Shown piece after piece: positions 1-11,882 of a stretch of DNA of 64,000 nucleotides (positions within the stretch are counted from its first letter, which is position 1; each line of letters opens with the position of its first letter). The notes beneath the pieces are model-generated. The model saw only the letters and a program-made list of their open reading frames with translations. It did no database searches and had not been told where the DNA came from. The stretch is from Gracilaria domingensis (taxonomy: Eukaryota; Rhodophyta; Florideophyceae; Gracilariales; Gracilariaceae): assembly GCA_022539475.1 (NCBI GenBank), contig VCMS01000092.1:203289-267288 (forward strand), written 5' to 3'. The position numbers and the translations under genes are program-made.

Positions 1-2491
1 CACCAAATTAGACTCTTGGATACCTCCATTCCATTGACTGCATTCAGAACTACGTATGGTCACTTTGAGTTTCTCGTCTTACCTTTTGGTATCAAAAACG
101 CACCCGCAAGTTTCATGAGCTTAATGACCAATGAACTGAAAGATTACTTGGATAAATTCGTTCTAGTGTACCTTGAAGACATTCTGATTTACAGAAAAAC
201 TGTAGAGGAGCACTTGGAACACATTAGAAAAGTATTCGACCAACCTCGCGCACATATGCTGTATGGGAAGCTTTCGAAGTGCGAATTTCTGAAGAAGGAA
301 GTTGAATAACTCGGGCATGTTGTTACACCAGGCGGCATATCAGCAGAGAAACAAAAAGTGAAAGCCATCAAAAATTGGGAAACACCGAAGAATAAGACCG
401 ACTTTCAAGCTTTTCTTGGACTTTTTAATTACTACCGACGATTTATTAAGAACTGCTCCCAAATATCAAAAACACTAACCGCTCTGTGTGGAAAGAACCC
501 ATTCAAGTGGGGAGGGGACCAAGAAAACGCCTTCACAAATCTGAAAGAAGCAGTTTCGAGTACACCTGCGCTCCGTAATTTTGACCGAAAACTGCCTATC
601 ATCGTAACCACGGACGCATCTCAGTATGCCCTAGCAGCAGTATTGGAACAAGTAAAGAACGGTATTGGCCCACCTGTTGCATTATATTCAAGAACCTTGA
701 ATCCAGCCGAGCAACGCTACGCCGCCCAAGAGCGAGAACTTCTTGCAGTTGTATACACGTTAAGAGTTTGGAGAGTCTACTTACATTTCCAACGCTTCAA
801 AGTGCGTACAGATCATTTTCCACTGAAGTATCTGCAAACACAGCCAAAGCTTTCCCAACGTCAAGTAAGATGGTTCGAAAGGATCGTTGAGTTTGATTTC
901 ACTTTTGAACCAATCAAAGGAAAATCCAACATAGTTGCAGATGCTCTCTCGAGATATCCTAAGCACATTGAAGATCCGCTGGCTAGTAACCTCTCTCTAC
1001 TAGATGAAGCAATCTCCAGAACCAGCCCGATGAACGTTTTATCTCTTATTGGTGAAATATCGAAGAAGGATATGTGCGCATTCACTGAAAGATACAAGAA
1101 TGACAACGAATTTTCTGCTGCTTACAACAACCGTGAACTTCCCTTTGAACGAAAAGGAAATCTTTTCTATTTCAAGAATAAGCGGAGTGTACCGAGTGGA
1201 GAAATCAGAACTAAGATTTTATTTGAAAATCATGATCTCCCTTCGTCAGGACATATGGCATTTAAGAAGACATTAAGAAGAACTTGGAAATCATACTTTT
1301 GGAACACCTTCAGAAAAGACGTATACACCTACATGAAAACATACCAGAGGGGTCAAGAGACGAAGCCAATTACCAAGAAGCCACATGGATATCTCCAGCC
1401 CTTAGAACCTCCATTGAAGAAGTGGTCTCAGATCACAATGGATTTCATTACCTCAATTCCACGCACCAAGTCTGGACACAGTGCCATGTACGTCGTAGTT
1501 GATCGCCTTTCAAAACTTATACGTATCGTACCCACAACCAAGAATGTTACGGCTGTCGAAACAGCTCAGCTATATCTCGAGAATATTTATCGTCATCATG
1601 GACTTTCCGATGCCAGAGTATCGAATAGAGATTCGATATTAATGAGTAAGTTCTGGAAGGAATTATTCCGATCACTTGGCAAAAAGTTGAAGCCATCATC
1701 AGCATACCACCCACAGACTGATGGACAAACCGAAGTAATGAATAAGAATATCGAAAAAATGATCCAATGTTTTGTCAATTACAGACAGAAAAACAAGCAT
1801 CTTATTCAATTTGAAGTTGCTTACAACTCTCCGGTCAATTCTACCACGTCTTTACTCTCGTCTTTCTCACATATGGAAGAACCAAGAACCACGTGTTTTA
1901 CCAATGGATATAATTACCTCCCAGAATTAAACTGCTTCTGATTTTTTGACAAGTATCTCGGAGGCTGTTAAGCTTGCACGAAGTCAAATCACCAAGATAA
2001 ACAAGTACTCTGAAACGTATTACAATCAGAAAAGAACGCCTTGCGACTTGAAAGTTGGTGACCAAGTCATGCTTTCAACTAAAAACATCAAGATGGAGGA
2101 AACAAGCCCACGAACCAAGTTGGGAATCAAGTACTGTGGTTCATTCATAATCACTGAACAAGTGAGCCCAGTTACTTTTCGACTTGATATAGGACCTGTC
2201 ATGAAGCAAAGAAAAATATATGATTTGTTTCACTGTCAATTACTCAGCAGATACCACGAGGACACTATCATGAGGAAATCCCAGCTAAAGCCCACAGCTA
2301 TCGAACTATCTGACAGAACAGAAGAATATGAAGTACAAGCAATTCTTAATCATCGAAAACGGAAACGCAAGTCAGAATACCTTGTCAAATGGCTTGGCTA
2401 TCCCGATCACGAAAATATGTGGCCCCCTGAATCCGAACCCAAGAACTGTCATGACGTTTTAGAGCAGTATAAAAGAAGCCACAACCTCTGA
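1..2491 (+). mobile_element. Ty3/gypsy chromovirus pol, 5'-truncated by the window, decayed
   Basis: The reading frame starts inside reverse transcriptase and runs through RNase H, integrase and a C-terminal chromodomain, the order of a Ty3/gypsy chromovirus. The RT palm motif reads YLEDILIY (codons from 169), where the family has YxDD, so a catalytic Asp is replaced by Glu. RNase H is seen near TDASQYALAAVLEQ. In the integrase zinc region both expected Cys are lost (MKTYQRGQ). The catalytic core keeps MDF, NRD and QTE. The chromodomain lies at about 2325-2480 (YEVQAILNHR to VLEQYKRS). A TAA at 307-309 interrupts the RT where Tyr or Phe is usual (VE*LGH). Several frameshifts lie at about 1850-1945 between integrase core and C-terminus. 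The element cannot be autonomous. Classification is secure; the 5' part lies outside the window. Confidence 0.93.
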
Positions 2492-2526
2492 ACATATCCG
2501 GGCGCAGTAACCAACCACCACGAACA

Positions 2527-3039
2527 ATGACGAACAACGAACAGCCGAACATCGCGAAAAATCTGCAACTCGACAATGCAAGTCAGTTCTACAGCCTTAT
2601 ATTTCTCGGCGGACGGAGGATGCTAACTTTGTTTGATGATATTACCGATGAATTTATCGAAAGATTTCGTCTTGCATGGGCTTCATGTCATATTTGCTTT
2701 GCCTTTCTGCAAGTCCGAGGACCATTTCTGACCCCACAGAATGCAATCATGCTAAGAAAGCTATTCAAAGCTTAGGAAGATGGCACACTTGAAGATATTC
2801 GTGAAGAGTTCGTTTTATTCCTATTCTACTAGCTGGTATCTCAGTTTAGTCACCTCTTACCGGATCCCGGAGATACATTCTTGGATACAATTGAAAGTGC
2901 TATTGTACACATCGATGAATTTGAAGATAATACTGATCTTTCCATAACGTTTGAACCGCGTTCTGATATGGTTCTCTTCCCTAACACTCCAGTACAGTTT
3001 CAGAATCATCCTATTCTGAATTGTACGCCCAATAACTAA
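2527..3039 (+). pseudogene. Small extra ORF between gypsy pol and its 3' LTR
   Basis: An acidic reading frame begins at ATG 2527, is interrupted by TAG at 2773-2775, and continues in the same frame with another stop to about 3039, just before the polypurine tract. I recognise no domain. Its place between the chromodomain and the 3' LTR suggests a lineage-specific third ORF of the gypsy element rather than a host gene. No transmembrane segment is visible, so there is no sign of an env-like protein. Confidence 0.45.
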
Positions 3040-3059
3040 CGAGTCGGGACGACTCTCCT

Positions 3060-3615
3060 TGAGGGGGGAATTGATGTTAGGATTTCGTTAATTCTGGTCA
3101 TTTTTTTATTTGAATTTGTTATATTGTTATGCTTCTATTTAGTTATTCAATGTTTTGATGCGTTCTTTGAATTTTCCGTGATCTAGCAATCTGATTTGAT
3201 ACCCTAGTGATCCTCAGAGCCTTTGTTTGACATTAGTTGTCATAATGTTACCAAGACATGTCACGTGTGATGTCTGCTTCGTCAGTTGACGTCATGACTG
3301 ACTTCATAGTTTCGGTGCTTTGCTGGAAAGTCTACAATTGGACACGTTGCAGGAACTTCTAGAAGCTTCTAGAAAACTTCACTGTCGATTTCTACGCACA
3401 GTTTCTACTAATTCCGACGCAAGGGCCAATACTCATAGACACGTTATTTTGAGGGATATTCTAGAAATCTGCGTTAGCGACCTCATATGCGAAGGTCCTA
3501 ATCTCCGTTTAAACCCTGGTCGACTGCCCGACTTCTCCTCGGCAGTCACCATCGTTCACGTTGTCAACCATCGACCCAAGTCATCAACCACCGATCCAGG
3601 GATCTAAAAAGTATC
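3060..3615 (+). repeat. Polypurine tract and 3' LTR of the gypsy element
   Basis: A polypurine tract (GAGGGGGGAAT, 3061-3071) is followed at 3072 by TGATGTTAGG, a typical LTR start. The LTR is AT-rich at first and later carries a TTCTAGAAGCTTCTAGAAA motif near 3357. The right end is not certain. ATCTAAAAAGTA near 3604 looks like a decayed inverted match to the TGATGTTAG start, giving about 540 bp. The 5' LTR is outside the window, so LTR divergence cannot be judged. Confidence 0.6.
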
Positions 3616-5638
3616 CAATGGAGACGCTTTGCATGGAATTCGACCTCATGCTAAAACTTGACAATGTGGAAAACGCGGACAACGCCAGTATTGCTTCAAA
3701 AGGTCTACCTCTGCAGTTTGATTTTGCACAGCAAGAATTCAGAGCAATTGTGCAGAAGATAGAGAAATATATGTACATTTCTCATCAGAAACCGACTGAC
3801 AAGCGCAAATCGATCGCAGTCAGATGCAGTCAAAAGAAGGCAAAAATATCAGACTCAGAAAGACCCCGTAAGCGCCAAAGAGAATCCAAGAAGCAAAGAG
3901 ACTGCGGTGGAGCAATATCATTCTTCTAAGGTAGAAAAACTTCTCTGACTGCAAGGATAAAGCACGAACTGCACCACGAACACCCCAACGAGCTACGGAC
4001 ATTATCTCAGTGAGCACCGGCTGTAATTAAAGAGATAGAAACTTCTGTCGGAAATAGAATGTCTCCATTTCAATTGTGCGAACATATACGCTGCCAATTC
4101 AACGACGAGTTTCAGTATAATGAGATATACTACCATTGGAGCAAGCAAATGGAATCTTTGACCCGGAAGTTAGAAGATCCTCTGCAATCTGCGATGCAAA
4201 TGATTGACAGTTCCACTAACATAGACTTAGTCTACATGCAGTCCAGCTCTGTTTGTCTCGGATTCTCTGTCAAAGATGCATACGCATTTCTAACAACAGG
4301 AATATCGTTGAGGTGCTTATAGACTGTACCTACAAAACGAACAGCGGCAAAATGGAACTCTTTGATGTAATCGGTTCTATTCTTGGAGCTGGCTTTCCAT
4401 TTTCCTACCTGGTTCTTGCTTCAGCAAAGTCCGGCCAAAATGAAGAAGGATACAGGATACGAATCTTGACTGGATTTTTAGAATCGTTGAAGAAAGCGAT
4501 TCCGAATCTTCGACCGCTGTTTTTCTTTTCGGACAAGGACAAGGCGCCACTTCTGTCCATCTATGAGGTATACAAATTACACCCATCCATCTGTTTCTGG
4601 CATATGAAAAGATCTATCAAAAAGAAGTATTGTGAATTGAAAAGAGAAGCTACTTTTATTTATATTCCGAAACTGCAGCAGAACATTAGGAGTATGATAA
4701 ATGGGCACTATGACATGCATCCATGTTTTGTGAGTCTGTCGTTGCAGAATGTAAGAACAGTTTGCACAAAGGAAAAAAGACAGTAGTTTCAAAGCATCCG
4801 GACTTGGAGAAGTATTTGATGCAACTTGGGTACTGTTCTGGATGGTTTCTGAGGTGGGGACGACGTAGATCTGATTTTACTTCAATTGCAAAGACTATTA
4901 TGATGGTTGAAAGTCACTGGCACGTATTGAAGCGCTTGTACTTGCAGAAATATAACAGGACAAGAGTCGATATGCTGGTGTACATAATTGACAAGAACTT
5001 CTTGTCCAAGTTCAAGTTTGATTTTGATCCCTACTTTTCTGACCGAAAACCCTTACTGGTGAAGGGCATTTGTTAAAGAGTGGAAATCACTGTCTGCGAG
5101 GCCGCAAAATAATTTTTACGACACGAATATGGAGAAGTGGTACTGCGGTTCTATTGCCTTTATGGTTAGTCGCTTTAATTTCTGCAAGCATTTGGTGAAA
5201 GAAATTCCTTGCCCGTCCTATCGGGAGTTGATGCGAAGCCGTCGACCTCCGTTTATTCGCTTTCAGAGAAGCTCCAATGTGTTTACTCCAGTTTTTGCGG
5301 AAGATCAGTCAACAGGGTATTTCCTCTCGCAAAAAGGCGCTGCCTCACAGCAACCATTTCGAACGGCTTCTGTTGTAGACGTGGACGCATAAGAAGAGGC
5401 GGTAAATTCTCTGCCATGCCTTGATGATTCCATCGAAATTGTCGAGAACATTCAGCCATCGACTTCGGATCAACTCAAATCGCTCCTAAACTGGAGAAGG
5501 CAGCACTTAGAGGACCTCCGCCCTTCCTCCGCCTCCGCCCGTCAAACCCAACATTTGCTTCGTACCTTGCAACCACTATTCAAGTACCGGGATGATGTTG
5601 AACGGAGCTTACGAGCTCGCGGTATGCCAATTACTTGA
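3561..5638 (+). mobile_element. MULE-type transposase with SWIM finger, frameshifted
   Basis: The transposase of a Mutator-like DNA transposon is spread over three frames. The N-terminal part (about 3620-3929) is basic and Cys-poor. The MULE DDE core starts near 4310 (VLIDCTYKTNS), continues with GAGFPFSYLVLASA and SDKD, and reaches CFWHMKRSIKKKY near 4600. After a frameshift at about 4730-4790 comes ESHWHVLKRLYLQKYNRTR (about 4905-4960), and then a SWIM zinc finger (WYCGS...CKHLV, about 5135-5190). The second Cys of the CxC half of the finger is now Ser. An in-frame TAA at 5390-5392 is followed by 82 more open codons to TGA at 5636-5638, so it looks like a single nonsense change in a long C-terminal tail. 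Terminal inverted repeats were not located. The family assignment is firm; the copy is dead. Confidence 0.85.
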
Positions 5639-6119
5639 AAGAACAAAAATGTACTCAGTCTTCCTGTATTTTAGACTGTTACTGCTGTTGCGACCGGCTG
5701 CTAGGCATGGCAAAGAACGTCCTTTTATCCCATGAAGTGATTCCGAAGAGGGAATAGATCTACTTAGAAGACCAATAAAATGGTATCCATTTGCATCATC
5801 TGATATAACATCCCATCAATTTGCCATGGGAGCTTCAATAATGCAACATCTGCAACCATTAATAATTACTCGGTAGCTTCAAGTGTGCGCAGTGATATGC
5901 CGCAGCTGGGCTGAGTACGTTTCATTACGCGACGCATGTGGCCTCACAATGTGTTTTGCTCGTGCGCAGCGGCACGCCGCAAACTCTCTTAAAGCCTCAG
6001 AGGATGTGCTCCTGAACAGGCGCCGCGACTACCACCATGTTTGTCATTGAAGACATGCAGCTGGGGAGTGCGCCACGACTGCTCTGAACTCTCTCGAAAA
6101 TGAGTCGCTGAGGCGCATT
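5639..6119. other. Non-coding spacer
   Basis: No gene is supported between the MULE tail and the GC-rich repeat. The sequence is mixed composition, with ORFs only as short overlaps. It may hold the right end of the MULE, but no inverted repeat could be matched by eye. Confidence 0.4.
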
Positions 6120-6930
6120 GCGGGGGCTTGGCCGTGCACAACAACGCGAGGTAGTGGATTTGAGAGCGCTCAAAGGCGTCCCGCGGTGGCCGCAGCAGAC
6201 AAGAGACAAGCGGCAGCAGCCATGTCTAAGGAGACGGTGGCGGCGGCGAAGTTTTGGAGGGCAGCGGGGGCGGCCAGGGCACCATGCGCGTATGGCGGGA
6301 GCATAGAAAGCGGCGGCGGCGGAGACCAGGGCAGCGCATGTGCGTACCGCAGCGCAGACGGCGGCGGCCGAAACGCAGACCACGGGAGGGCAGACCCCAG
6401 CCGCGATGGAGGCGCAGAAGGCGGCGGCCACGAGGTTTTTGATAGCGGCGACTGCGGTGGCCACCTCGAGCACGTGGCTAAAGCGCAGCAGCGGCGAGTT
6501 TTCGGAGAGCGGTGGCGACGGGGGCCAGGGCAGCAGCACGTGGCGCGAGGAGCGCATACGGCGGCTGCGACGAAGGCGCAGACAATGGCGGCGGTGGCAA
6601 CAGCCGCAGTAACAGTGGCAAGGGCAACCGCAGCGCGAAGTGCCAGTGCAAACGGCGGAGGCGGAGACGAAGACGGTGGCGGCAAGAGCACAGAAGACGT
6701 CGGCGGCGAACTTTTGGGGAGCGCGGGGACGGCCACCAGGACAGCACGGGCGCGTCGCAGAATCGAAGACGGCGGCGGCGCGATGAGGTTTTTGAGAGCG
6801 GCGACGGCGAAGGCCAGGGCAATAGTGCGTGGCGGGAGGAGTGCAGACCGCGGCGGCCGCCAGATTTCGGCGGCCAGGGTTTTGAGGGCGGCGGTGGCTG
6901 GCATCTGGAGCATCATCGGTGCCTGATTTC
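6120..6930. repeat. GC-rich degenerate minisatellite (GGC-rich units of about 60-75 bp)
   Basis: This stretch is far more GC-rich than its surroundings and is built from GGCGGC-type triplets. A recurring core (gcgg, then gaggTTTTtgagagcgg or a variant, then gccagggcag, then gtggcg-gaggag) is seen near 6242, 6424, 6488, 6703, 6777 and 6862. Spacing is irregular, so units are about 60-75 bp and partly lost or merged. Long ORFs are open on both strands in several frames (for example 248 codons minus, 246 codons plus). They consist of Ala, Arg, Gly and Pro, which is what triplet-rich repeat DNA gives by chance. I therefore do not call a gene. Confidence 0.7.
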
Positions 6931-7229
6931 TATTGAAAGTTGCTGAAAAATTTCAGCCGTCCGAGCCGTAAATAGACACGGATCAGACGGCAATAGCCCG
7001 TGCACGTCGCATCGTAACGAGTGTTGTAGGGAGGTTAAAGTCTTATGAAAGAAGTCGGAGGCCAAAAGAAGGTCTAAAACTCTTCAGAATTGCCTCGAGG
7101 TCTAGCCCCTGGAACTAAATAAATAAATACGTGTGCACCATCTGATAGGGATGCGTTTTGCGTGCTTTATTTCTAAATCGTTGAAATTTTGGAACTTTAG
7201 GTCCGTGATAGGGATGCTCTAACTGTCCT

Positions 7230-8330
7230 ATTTCTTATTCCTTTTATAATCAGAATGGAAGTCAAAGTATCCTGATGATGAAGAAAGTTACAGCACAGGA
7301 ACTTCAGGAGATTTGGACGAAAGTAAGCAAAATTATTACGGAACAGTGGAACACTGGTAGAGGTAGAAGATATAATTTTAAAGCCAACGATATGTTTCTC
7401 ATGACCTTGAACACAATGAAGCACGGTGGCAAGTAGGATTTTTTTAAGCACATGTTTAAAGTCAATTCTTTCACATTTCAAAAAGTAATTTTGAAATTTA
7501 TTGCAGCGGTCGCACCGGTGTTATGGGACGCATTTACGGGTAGAAATGATGGACTATTGTCTGTGAAAAATTCTAAACTGCGATTTTAGAGTTCCAAATT
7601 ATCTCTATTGTAAATATGCCATTGATGTTATTTTCCAGCAATCATTTCGTCTTTCCGGATGTATGGAAGAAAGAAAAAAATTTTTTAGCTGCAAGCACAA
7701 GCTTTACGGATTTAGAACCTAGGTTTCGGTTTTTCTGATGGTTTGGCGCTTTTAACTTGATCTCATTGTCATAGCTCGAAGGCTGATATTGATATTTTCT
7801 ACGAAAATATTTCAGATCATAAGGCTATATTGTTGAAAAGAGCGGATGAATCTAATAATTTCAATATTGACACTGGGAAGCTCTTATCGCAGTACGGAAA
7901 ATATTGCGGCATTCTTATGGATAAAGGGTATCAGGGAGCTACTGAAAGTATAAGAGCAATAGTACCTAAGAAGAAACCGCAAAGAGTGATTCTATCATTT
8001 GGTGATGAAGATCGTAATTCTAAGATTCCAAGTGACAGAATTATTGTGGAAAATTATTTTGGTCGTCTTACACAATGATCGACTGTAATCCGGTCCAAAT
8101 AATGTTGGACAGAGTCTGCTTCCGATAATACTTCTTCATTTTGTGTGGCTTTAACGAACGCTCATATCATATGGCACTCCCCACGCAGTGCTGATGGTGA
8201 ATTTTTATAATCAAATTGGAAATCGTTTACAAGCAATCGCAAAACAAAAAATCGCTAAACGCACAATGCTGCAAAAGAAGTATAGAGATAAACGTCAGCG
8301 TCGAATGGATTCGAAGTATCGGGTGTGTTG
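7230..8330 (+). mobile_element. DDE transposase (harbinger/IS5-like superfamily), inactivated
   Basis: The N-terminal part at about 7250-7510 reads as a transposase helix-turn-helix region. It includes the conserved NTMKHGGK-W-DFF stretch, but the Trp codon is TAG (near 7434-7436), a single-base nonsense change. The C-terminal catalytic part (7830-8078) has ILMDKGYQGA and, at its end, SDRIIVENYFGRL, the hallmark of this DDE family. After a stop and a frameshift, conserved text continues to about 8330 (ALTNAHI, then a Lys/Arg-rich tail). Several other stops lie between 7570 and 7760. The element is a fossil. Alternative naming within the superfamily (ISL2EU, PIF/harbinger) cannot be decided from this alone. 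Confidence 0.75.
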
Positions 8331-9223
8331 TTCTGATAATCTTACCATTGATCCTGGTCTTTAATTATGAACTGCGAAACTACCTGATCTTTGAGAAGGT
8401 CATATGTCTTTGTGCATTTCTGCTTTCATTAATCTTTAGTTCTATAGATATGATTTTATAAACACAGGCGTTGTTTTTTGTTTCTTGCTTTGTTTTTTAT
8501 CATTACATTTTCTGTTCTCATTTGGGAAATTATTCTCTATAAGAAAGGAAGATCTATTATACCTTCTTAGATATATTCTCTCTGTGCCATGAAACTTATG
8601 TCTATATGCTTCGTACGAGCAACTTCGCGGTGTTACTTCGATAGTGTACTTAAGCTCGTGCTATATTCAAAGATTTCAGTGCATTCAGCTCGTTGAGCGA
8701 TATATCTCTCTAGTTGTCTGAGACAAGAGCTTTCCGTGCGGCTGCGCTCTCAGAGATCACTTCGGCTTCAGCTATTCTGAGTGCTAAGACGCTCTGCTTT
8801 TGCGATCTGCAAGGAACGGCTCCACTCTTGCGAACAAACAAGAGGAAGCGCTGGTTGAATTTCTTTCTGAATGCTTTGACGCTCAGTCACTGCCCCTATA
8901 TCCAGTCAGTTGTGAATTGCCTTTCGTGCAGGTTATACAAAACTTGATAGTGGCTTTCAGGTATCATAGTACTTTTTGCCAGCTTCCTGTATTCTTCGAA
9001 ACAATCTTGCAGGTGTCATGACAAAAGTGATACAGGAAAATGAGTATCTGGCCTTGTTTCATTAGCGACACATATTAGAGCCTCTATTAGATCTCAGAAA
9101 GGTACATTTCGATTTTCTGTCCTGTATGTATCAGCGAACGACAGTCCAGCTACTGTCGAAATTGGCACGCTACGGGGGTTGCAGTTATTCATCGAGAATC
9201 TGATCAGGTGCTCTGCGATGTAC
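8331..9223. other. No gene supported
   Basis: Short plus-strand ORFs at 8714-8947 and 8800-9021 overlap in two frames and resemble nothing I know. The base composition is AT-leaning and ordinary. The stretch lies between the dead DDE transposase and the copia relic, and part of it could be eroded sequence of either. Confidence 0.35.
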
Positions 9224-11360
9224 TTACATTGTGTGAAAGATCAAGCCTCCTACCGAGTCGCATATTACTTCAATACCTACGAAGTGTTTCACTTCTCCCA
9301 AGTCACGCAGATCACATTGATCTCGTAGTTCATCGAGCAGCCAGTAGTATGCATCGTAAGTGCTGAGCGCCGCAATAAGGTCGTCTATATATGCCGGTAG
9401 AATGATCCATCCAAAGTTTTCATGGTTGATGGTGAAGAGGCTTGGATTACTTTCTGCTCTGGGGAATCCCATTTGAAGTTGAGCTTTGAAAATCACAGTG
9501 TAGAACGCGCTATTTGCTTGGTTGAGTCCGTAGAGAGATTTATTCATTCTCCAAACTGATTTTTCCTTTGCAAAAAATTCTTCTTGCAACTCTTCGGGGA
9601 GGGATGGTGGCTTACCAAGGATTTCTTCCTAGAGTTCACAGTGGAGAAAATCGCTCTTGGTCTAGGTGTTTCTCACAGAGAGAGCATTTCGTACGGCGTG
9701 AGCAATGAGGTATGGAAATGTTGCAAGGTTCAAAACGGGGGCAAAGATCTCACCAAAATCTACCTCTTCCTATGGCTTGAAACCTTTTGGAGAGAAACAA
9801 AGCTTTTTATCGTGTCACCCTCTCCTTCTAGTTTCGCTTGATATCGAATGTACATTAGGAGAGGATGAGGTTTCTGTCAGGTGGCATGTGTCTTTCTATG
9901 AAAACCTCGTTCTCTATTAGTGAGTTCAGTTCTGATCGCATCGCTTGGATTCATTCTTGCTTTTCTTCAGATTCAATAGCTTCCTCTGCGGTGTGTGGTA
10001 CTGGTACTGATTGAATGGTGTCCTTTTCCGGTTTAAGCAAGGCGAGGGCACCAAAGCTGGACATCCATCGCAAGTATTCATTTGCGCTTTCGGTTAGTTT
10101 TATGATTCTAATTGATCTTCGTGGTTTGGGTGCGACTTTATTCGGGTGTTCTGGCTGCCTTGCGTTCGGTTCAGTTAGCCGTGGTTGTTTCGTCGCGTCC
10201 GTTTCCTCTACGTCTGTGTTCCATTGAGCGGTATCGTCTTCTCCAAACTCAATTTCAAAGGGTTCCCGAGTTGTAGATGGGGGTTGGTGCGTCACGTATT
10301 GCTCTGATCTCATCAATTCTAGGATCATTTGATACATAGATTTGTTGTCGGTCTGATATGTACACGTGAAACTCGGACGCCTCTTATCCAAAGCGTACAC
10401 CTTTCCTCACTCGAGAGACAAACTTTTCACTTTTTCGAAATGGGTGCGGGCGTACCATGTAGGTTGTGAAGCCATACACGTAGAGGGGGAAAAGTACTGG
10501 TCGCTCGACATTCAAAGCCTCATATGGTGTCTTTCATGCGTATAGCGCATGCATCCCACGTGCTAAGCGTCTGTTGCGCACGTAGTTGGCGCTAAAAAGC
10601 GCCTCCTCCCAGAACCAAAACCAGCCAGGCTCGAGCAGGGCAGGTTGTATCTGAGAGAACTCGATGAGAACTGACTTTATCATTTCAAGCAGTGTTCTAT
10701 TCAGCCTTTCTTCTCGACCTCTGGATTCGGGGGAATACGAGGCGGAGAGCTCATGGATAATGCCTCGTTTCCGAAAGATTTCTTCTACTTCTTTTCCGGT
10801 AAATTCTCCGCCTTCGTCATTCCTCACTCCTAAGATCACTCGTTTGATCCTTCCTCGTGCGTGTTCTGTATTTCCGCGAGAAAAGTTTCCCTGACGTTCT
10901 TGACATTTCCCGTTCTCTTCAGTGTCGTTACCGATGACGTCCCTGTGGCATCATCGAGAGCCGTTAGGATGTCGTGCTTTTGGCTCAACCAGAACGGCTT
11001 TATTGAACCCATTAAATCCATATGGACCAGCTCTAGCGAAGTTTTGTAGCGCGAAGGTTTAAGTCGGTGAGGTGTCTCCGGTTCTTTGCCATGCTGGCAG
11101 CCTCCGCAGACTTCAATTGGTTTGGCATCGTTGGGTGCAGTGCAGGCACCTGCAGTGTTCTCCGTAAGCAGCTTCTCGACTGTCCGCGAGCTGACATGAC
11201 ATAGTCGTGCCTGGAGCAAGTCTCCATTATTGTTTGTAATGGCCTGTTTCCATGGCACAAGTCTAACGCTGTCCAGGAAAAAGACATTAGATCTCTTCGT
11301 AGTGCCTGTCATGATTACCTTGCCCTTGCCATATAAGAAATTTTGCGCTTCGCGGAGCAC
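9224..11360 (-). mobile_element. Ty1/copia pol relic
   Basis: Read on the minus strand from 11360: a GAG-pre-integrase region (LLQARLCHVSSRT, then VCGGCQHGK), then the integrase core with MDLMG and DDA. After a frameshift near 10836 come NDEGGEFTG (family SDNGGEF) and REERLNRTLLE. Then an acidic/Pro linker ending in a basic block (about 9951-10400), the start of RVT_2 (EIFAPV, about 9700), and the RT palm at 9224-9589 with KSLYGLNQA and YIDDLI. RNase H, gag and protease are missing. Each piece is in a different frame. The protein is clearly different from the 45-49 kb copia element, so this is an older, separate family. No LTRs were found. Confidence 0.88.
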
Positions 11361-11882
11361 GCGCGGATATTAATCGGAGGCTTTTTCAAAAATTGGAGCG
11401 CGTTTGGTAGTGAAATGGATCGATAAATTCGGACCATATGGCTCTATCTAGGGTGTCAAAATGGAAGGCGGTAAGAATATGGAAGGAGTTTTGAAGGAGA
11501 GTGTTGGTGGCACATGACACTAACAATAGCGGAACGTGCAACGAGAACAACCATGATGCACCCTCCAATGACATTTAAAAAATTGAAAAAATTGAAATTT
11601 TTAATATGCACCGTGTCAAAAAGAAGGTCGCGCGGAAGGTTGAACAAGTGTAATGTGAGATTCCGGCAAATCCAAATTCCTTCATGGTACGTTCATAAAA
11701 TTGAAAATTTTTCTTATAGGGTTGATTCTAACGAGAATTTCTCCTGTATACGCTGGGTGAGAGATAGAGGACACCTTGGCAGACAGGCGTCCTGAACTTA
11801 TCAGGTTTTGTTGGATACATCGTATGTATGGTACTCCGGTTGGTCGCTCAAGTGTCTGCGCGCGTTGCGTATTGATTAGCGT
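11361..11882. other. Spacer, AT-rich
   Basis: No gene. It contains a short AT-rich run near 11571-11610 (repeated aaaattgaa). ORFs here are short and overlap on both strands. Confidence 0.35.

Noticed and set aside
2527-2775. Envelope gene of the gypsy element
   Set aside because: No signal peptide, membrane segment or Cys pattern. Only a short acidic ORF.
6118-6946. Long Ala/Arg/Gly ORFs on both strands as genes
   Set aside because: They overlap in many frames within GGC repeats and have repeat-driven composition without any domain.
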